From: Neisseriaceae bacterium
GTDB lineage: Bacteria; Pseudomonadota; Gammaproteobacteria; Burkholderiales; UBA11063
NCBI GenBank assembly: GCA_947454215.1
Contig: CANGJN010000022.1
Span: 1-7,601 of the forward strand
DNA length: 7,601 nucleotides
Direction of reading: 5' to 3'
The notes under the pieces are model-generated. The model saw only the letters and a program-made list of their open reading frames with translations. It did no database searches and was not told the DNA's origin. Shown piece after piece: positions 7,335 to 7,601 of this stretch. Positions within the stretch are counted from its first letter, which is position 1; each line of letters opens with the position of its first letter. Made by a program: the position numbers and the translations under genes.

Positions 7335-7364
7335 TTTAAATATATTTGTGTTTTATGGTAAAAT
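7335..7364 (+). promoter_or_regulatory. Candidate extended -10 promoter of rplY
   Basis: TGGTAAAAT at 7356-7364 is an extended -10 element (TG, one base, TAAAAT at 7359-7364). TTTAAA at 7335-7340 serves as -35 with an 18-base spacer. Transcription would start near 7371, giving a leader of about 95 bases before the rplY ATG. This is the best promoter match in the window. The -35 lies inside the right arm of an 11-bp inverted repeat (7315-7325 with 7335-7345). Confidence 0.45.
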
Positions 7365-7370
7365 AACTAC

Positions 7371-7432
7371 TTTAGATTTATATTTTTTTAATCAATTAAA
7401 ATCTAAATTGGTGCCTTGTTGGTCGCGACAAG
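7371..7432 (+). promoter_or_regulatory. Two hairpins in the rplY leader
   Basis: First stem: TTTAGATTT (7371-7379) pairs perfectly with AAATCTAAA (7399-7407) around a 19-base loop. Second stem: CTTGTTG (7415-7421) pairs with CGACAAG (7426-7432), including one G-T pair, around a four-base loop. The second contains the only GC-rich bases in the gap. Neither is followed by a T-tract, so they are not simple terminators. They lie between the candidate transcription start and the rplY start and could be a regulatory or stabilising leader. L25 autoregulation through such a leader is an idea only. Confidence 0.35.
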
Positions 7433-7465
7433 TCATTTTACATAAATTATTTAGAAAGTAAAGCA

Positions 7466-7601
7466 ATGAAATTAGAAGCACAAATAAGAGGCGAACATGG
7501 TAGAGGAGCGAGCCGCCGCCTGCGCCATAGTGGAAGAGTACCAGCAATTTTATATGGTAAAGATGGAATTTCAACTAAAATTAGTTTAGATCACAATGTA
7601 T
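7466..7601 (+). CDS. rplY: 50S ribosomal protein L25, 5' part (cut by window edge)
   Basis: The first 45 residues of ribosomal protein L25 (L25/Ctc family), which binds 5S rRNA in the large subunit. The diagnostic pattern is a basic N-terminal beta-strand followed by GRGASRRLRHSGRVPAILYG (12-31) and then ISLDHN (39-44), which matches the family closely. The frame is open to the right edge, so whether it is the short (about 95 residues) or the long CTC type (about 200) cannot be told. The ATG is the only sensible start: the frame upstream has no ATG, GTG or TTG before a stop at 7397-7399. The ribosome site is weak (AGAAAG, about seven bases away). Codons 14-20 form a strikingly GC-rich island using GCG, CGC and CTG, unlike the rest of the window. 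It is transcribed divergently from the xseB operon. Confidence 0.9.
   Translation, partial: MKLEAQIRGEHGRGASRRLRHSGRVPAILYGKDGISTKISLDHNV

Noticed and set aside
7409..7441. Possible tRNA or 5S rRNA fragment in the rplY leader
   Set aside because: A short run resembles the TGCCT start of 5S rRNA, but no cloverleaf, T-loop motif or longer rRNA match follows. It is better described as a small hairpin.
7392..7574. Minus-strand open frame of 60 codons with hydrophobic stretches
   Set aside because: It lies antisense across the rplY start and its GC-rich island. The plus strand encodes a clear L25 N-terminus, so this frame is a shadow.
1..7601. CRISPR array, insertion sequence, toxin-antitoxin or defence genes
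   Set aside because: No spaced direct repeats, transposase-like frame, terminal repeats or defence-family motifs were found on either strand.

Overview
The window looks like part of a strongly reduced, very AT-rich proteobacterial genome, most likely that of a host-associated symbiont. Coding DNA makes up about three quarters of it. The gaps between genes are almost pure A/T and look like decayed DNA. Several proteins read as betaproteobacterial by memory of the families: RpiA has a '[11 protein letters not shown]' ending, Ppx has 'YFPDGDI' and 'YHKHGAYI', and Dxs has '[13 protein letters not shown]'. A gammaproteobacterial origin is not excluded, because no search or tree could be run.

Layout, left to right. 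Positions 1-362 hold no convincing gene. fur (363-773, minus) encodes a complete metal-sensing repressor with a good Shine-Dalgarno. Positions 774-1480 are non-coding. They hold a candidate fur promoter, a strong hairpin that looks like a bidirectional terminator (889-925), and a slightly less AT-rich stretch that may be a gene remnant. From 6619 down to 1481 on the minus strand runs a tight five-gene operon, xseB-ispA-dxs-rpiA-ppx, with junctions of -8, +3, -11 and +10 bp. Positions 6620-7465 are again non-coding apart from a plausible promoter and a structured leader. The leader belongs to rplY (ribosomal protein L25), which reads rightwards from 7466 and is cut by the window edge.

How the genes fit together. 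Dxs makes 1-deoxyxylulose 5-phosphate from pyruvate and glyceraldehyde 3-phosphate, which is the entry step of the MEP isoprenoid pathway. IspA joins the resulting C5 units into farnesyl diphosphate, feeding undecaprenyl carrier, quinone side chains and possibly carotenoids. RpiA connects pentose phosphates to the same triose pool and supplies ribose 5-phosphate. XseB is the small subunit of exonuclease VII, whose large subunit is not in the window. Ppx/GppA acts on polyphosphate or pppGpp. Co-transcription of these functions is seen as gene packing; a shared physiological role is not shown.

No mobile element, CRISPR array, tRNA, rRNA or defence system was found. I see no evidence for a new biological system. 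The observations most worth checking are the stranded terminator hairpin, the hairpins ahead of rplY, the GC-rich island inside rplY, and a Gly in place of a conserved Arg in RpiA.
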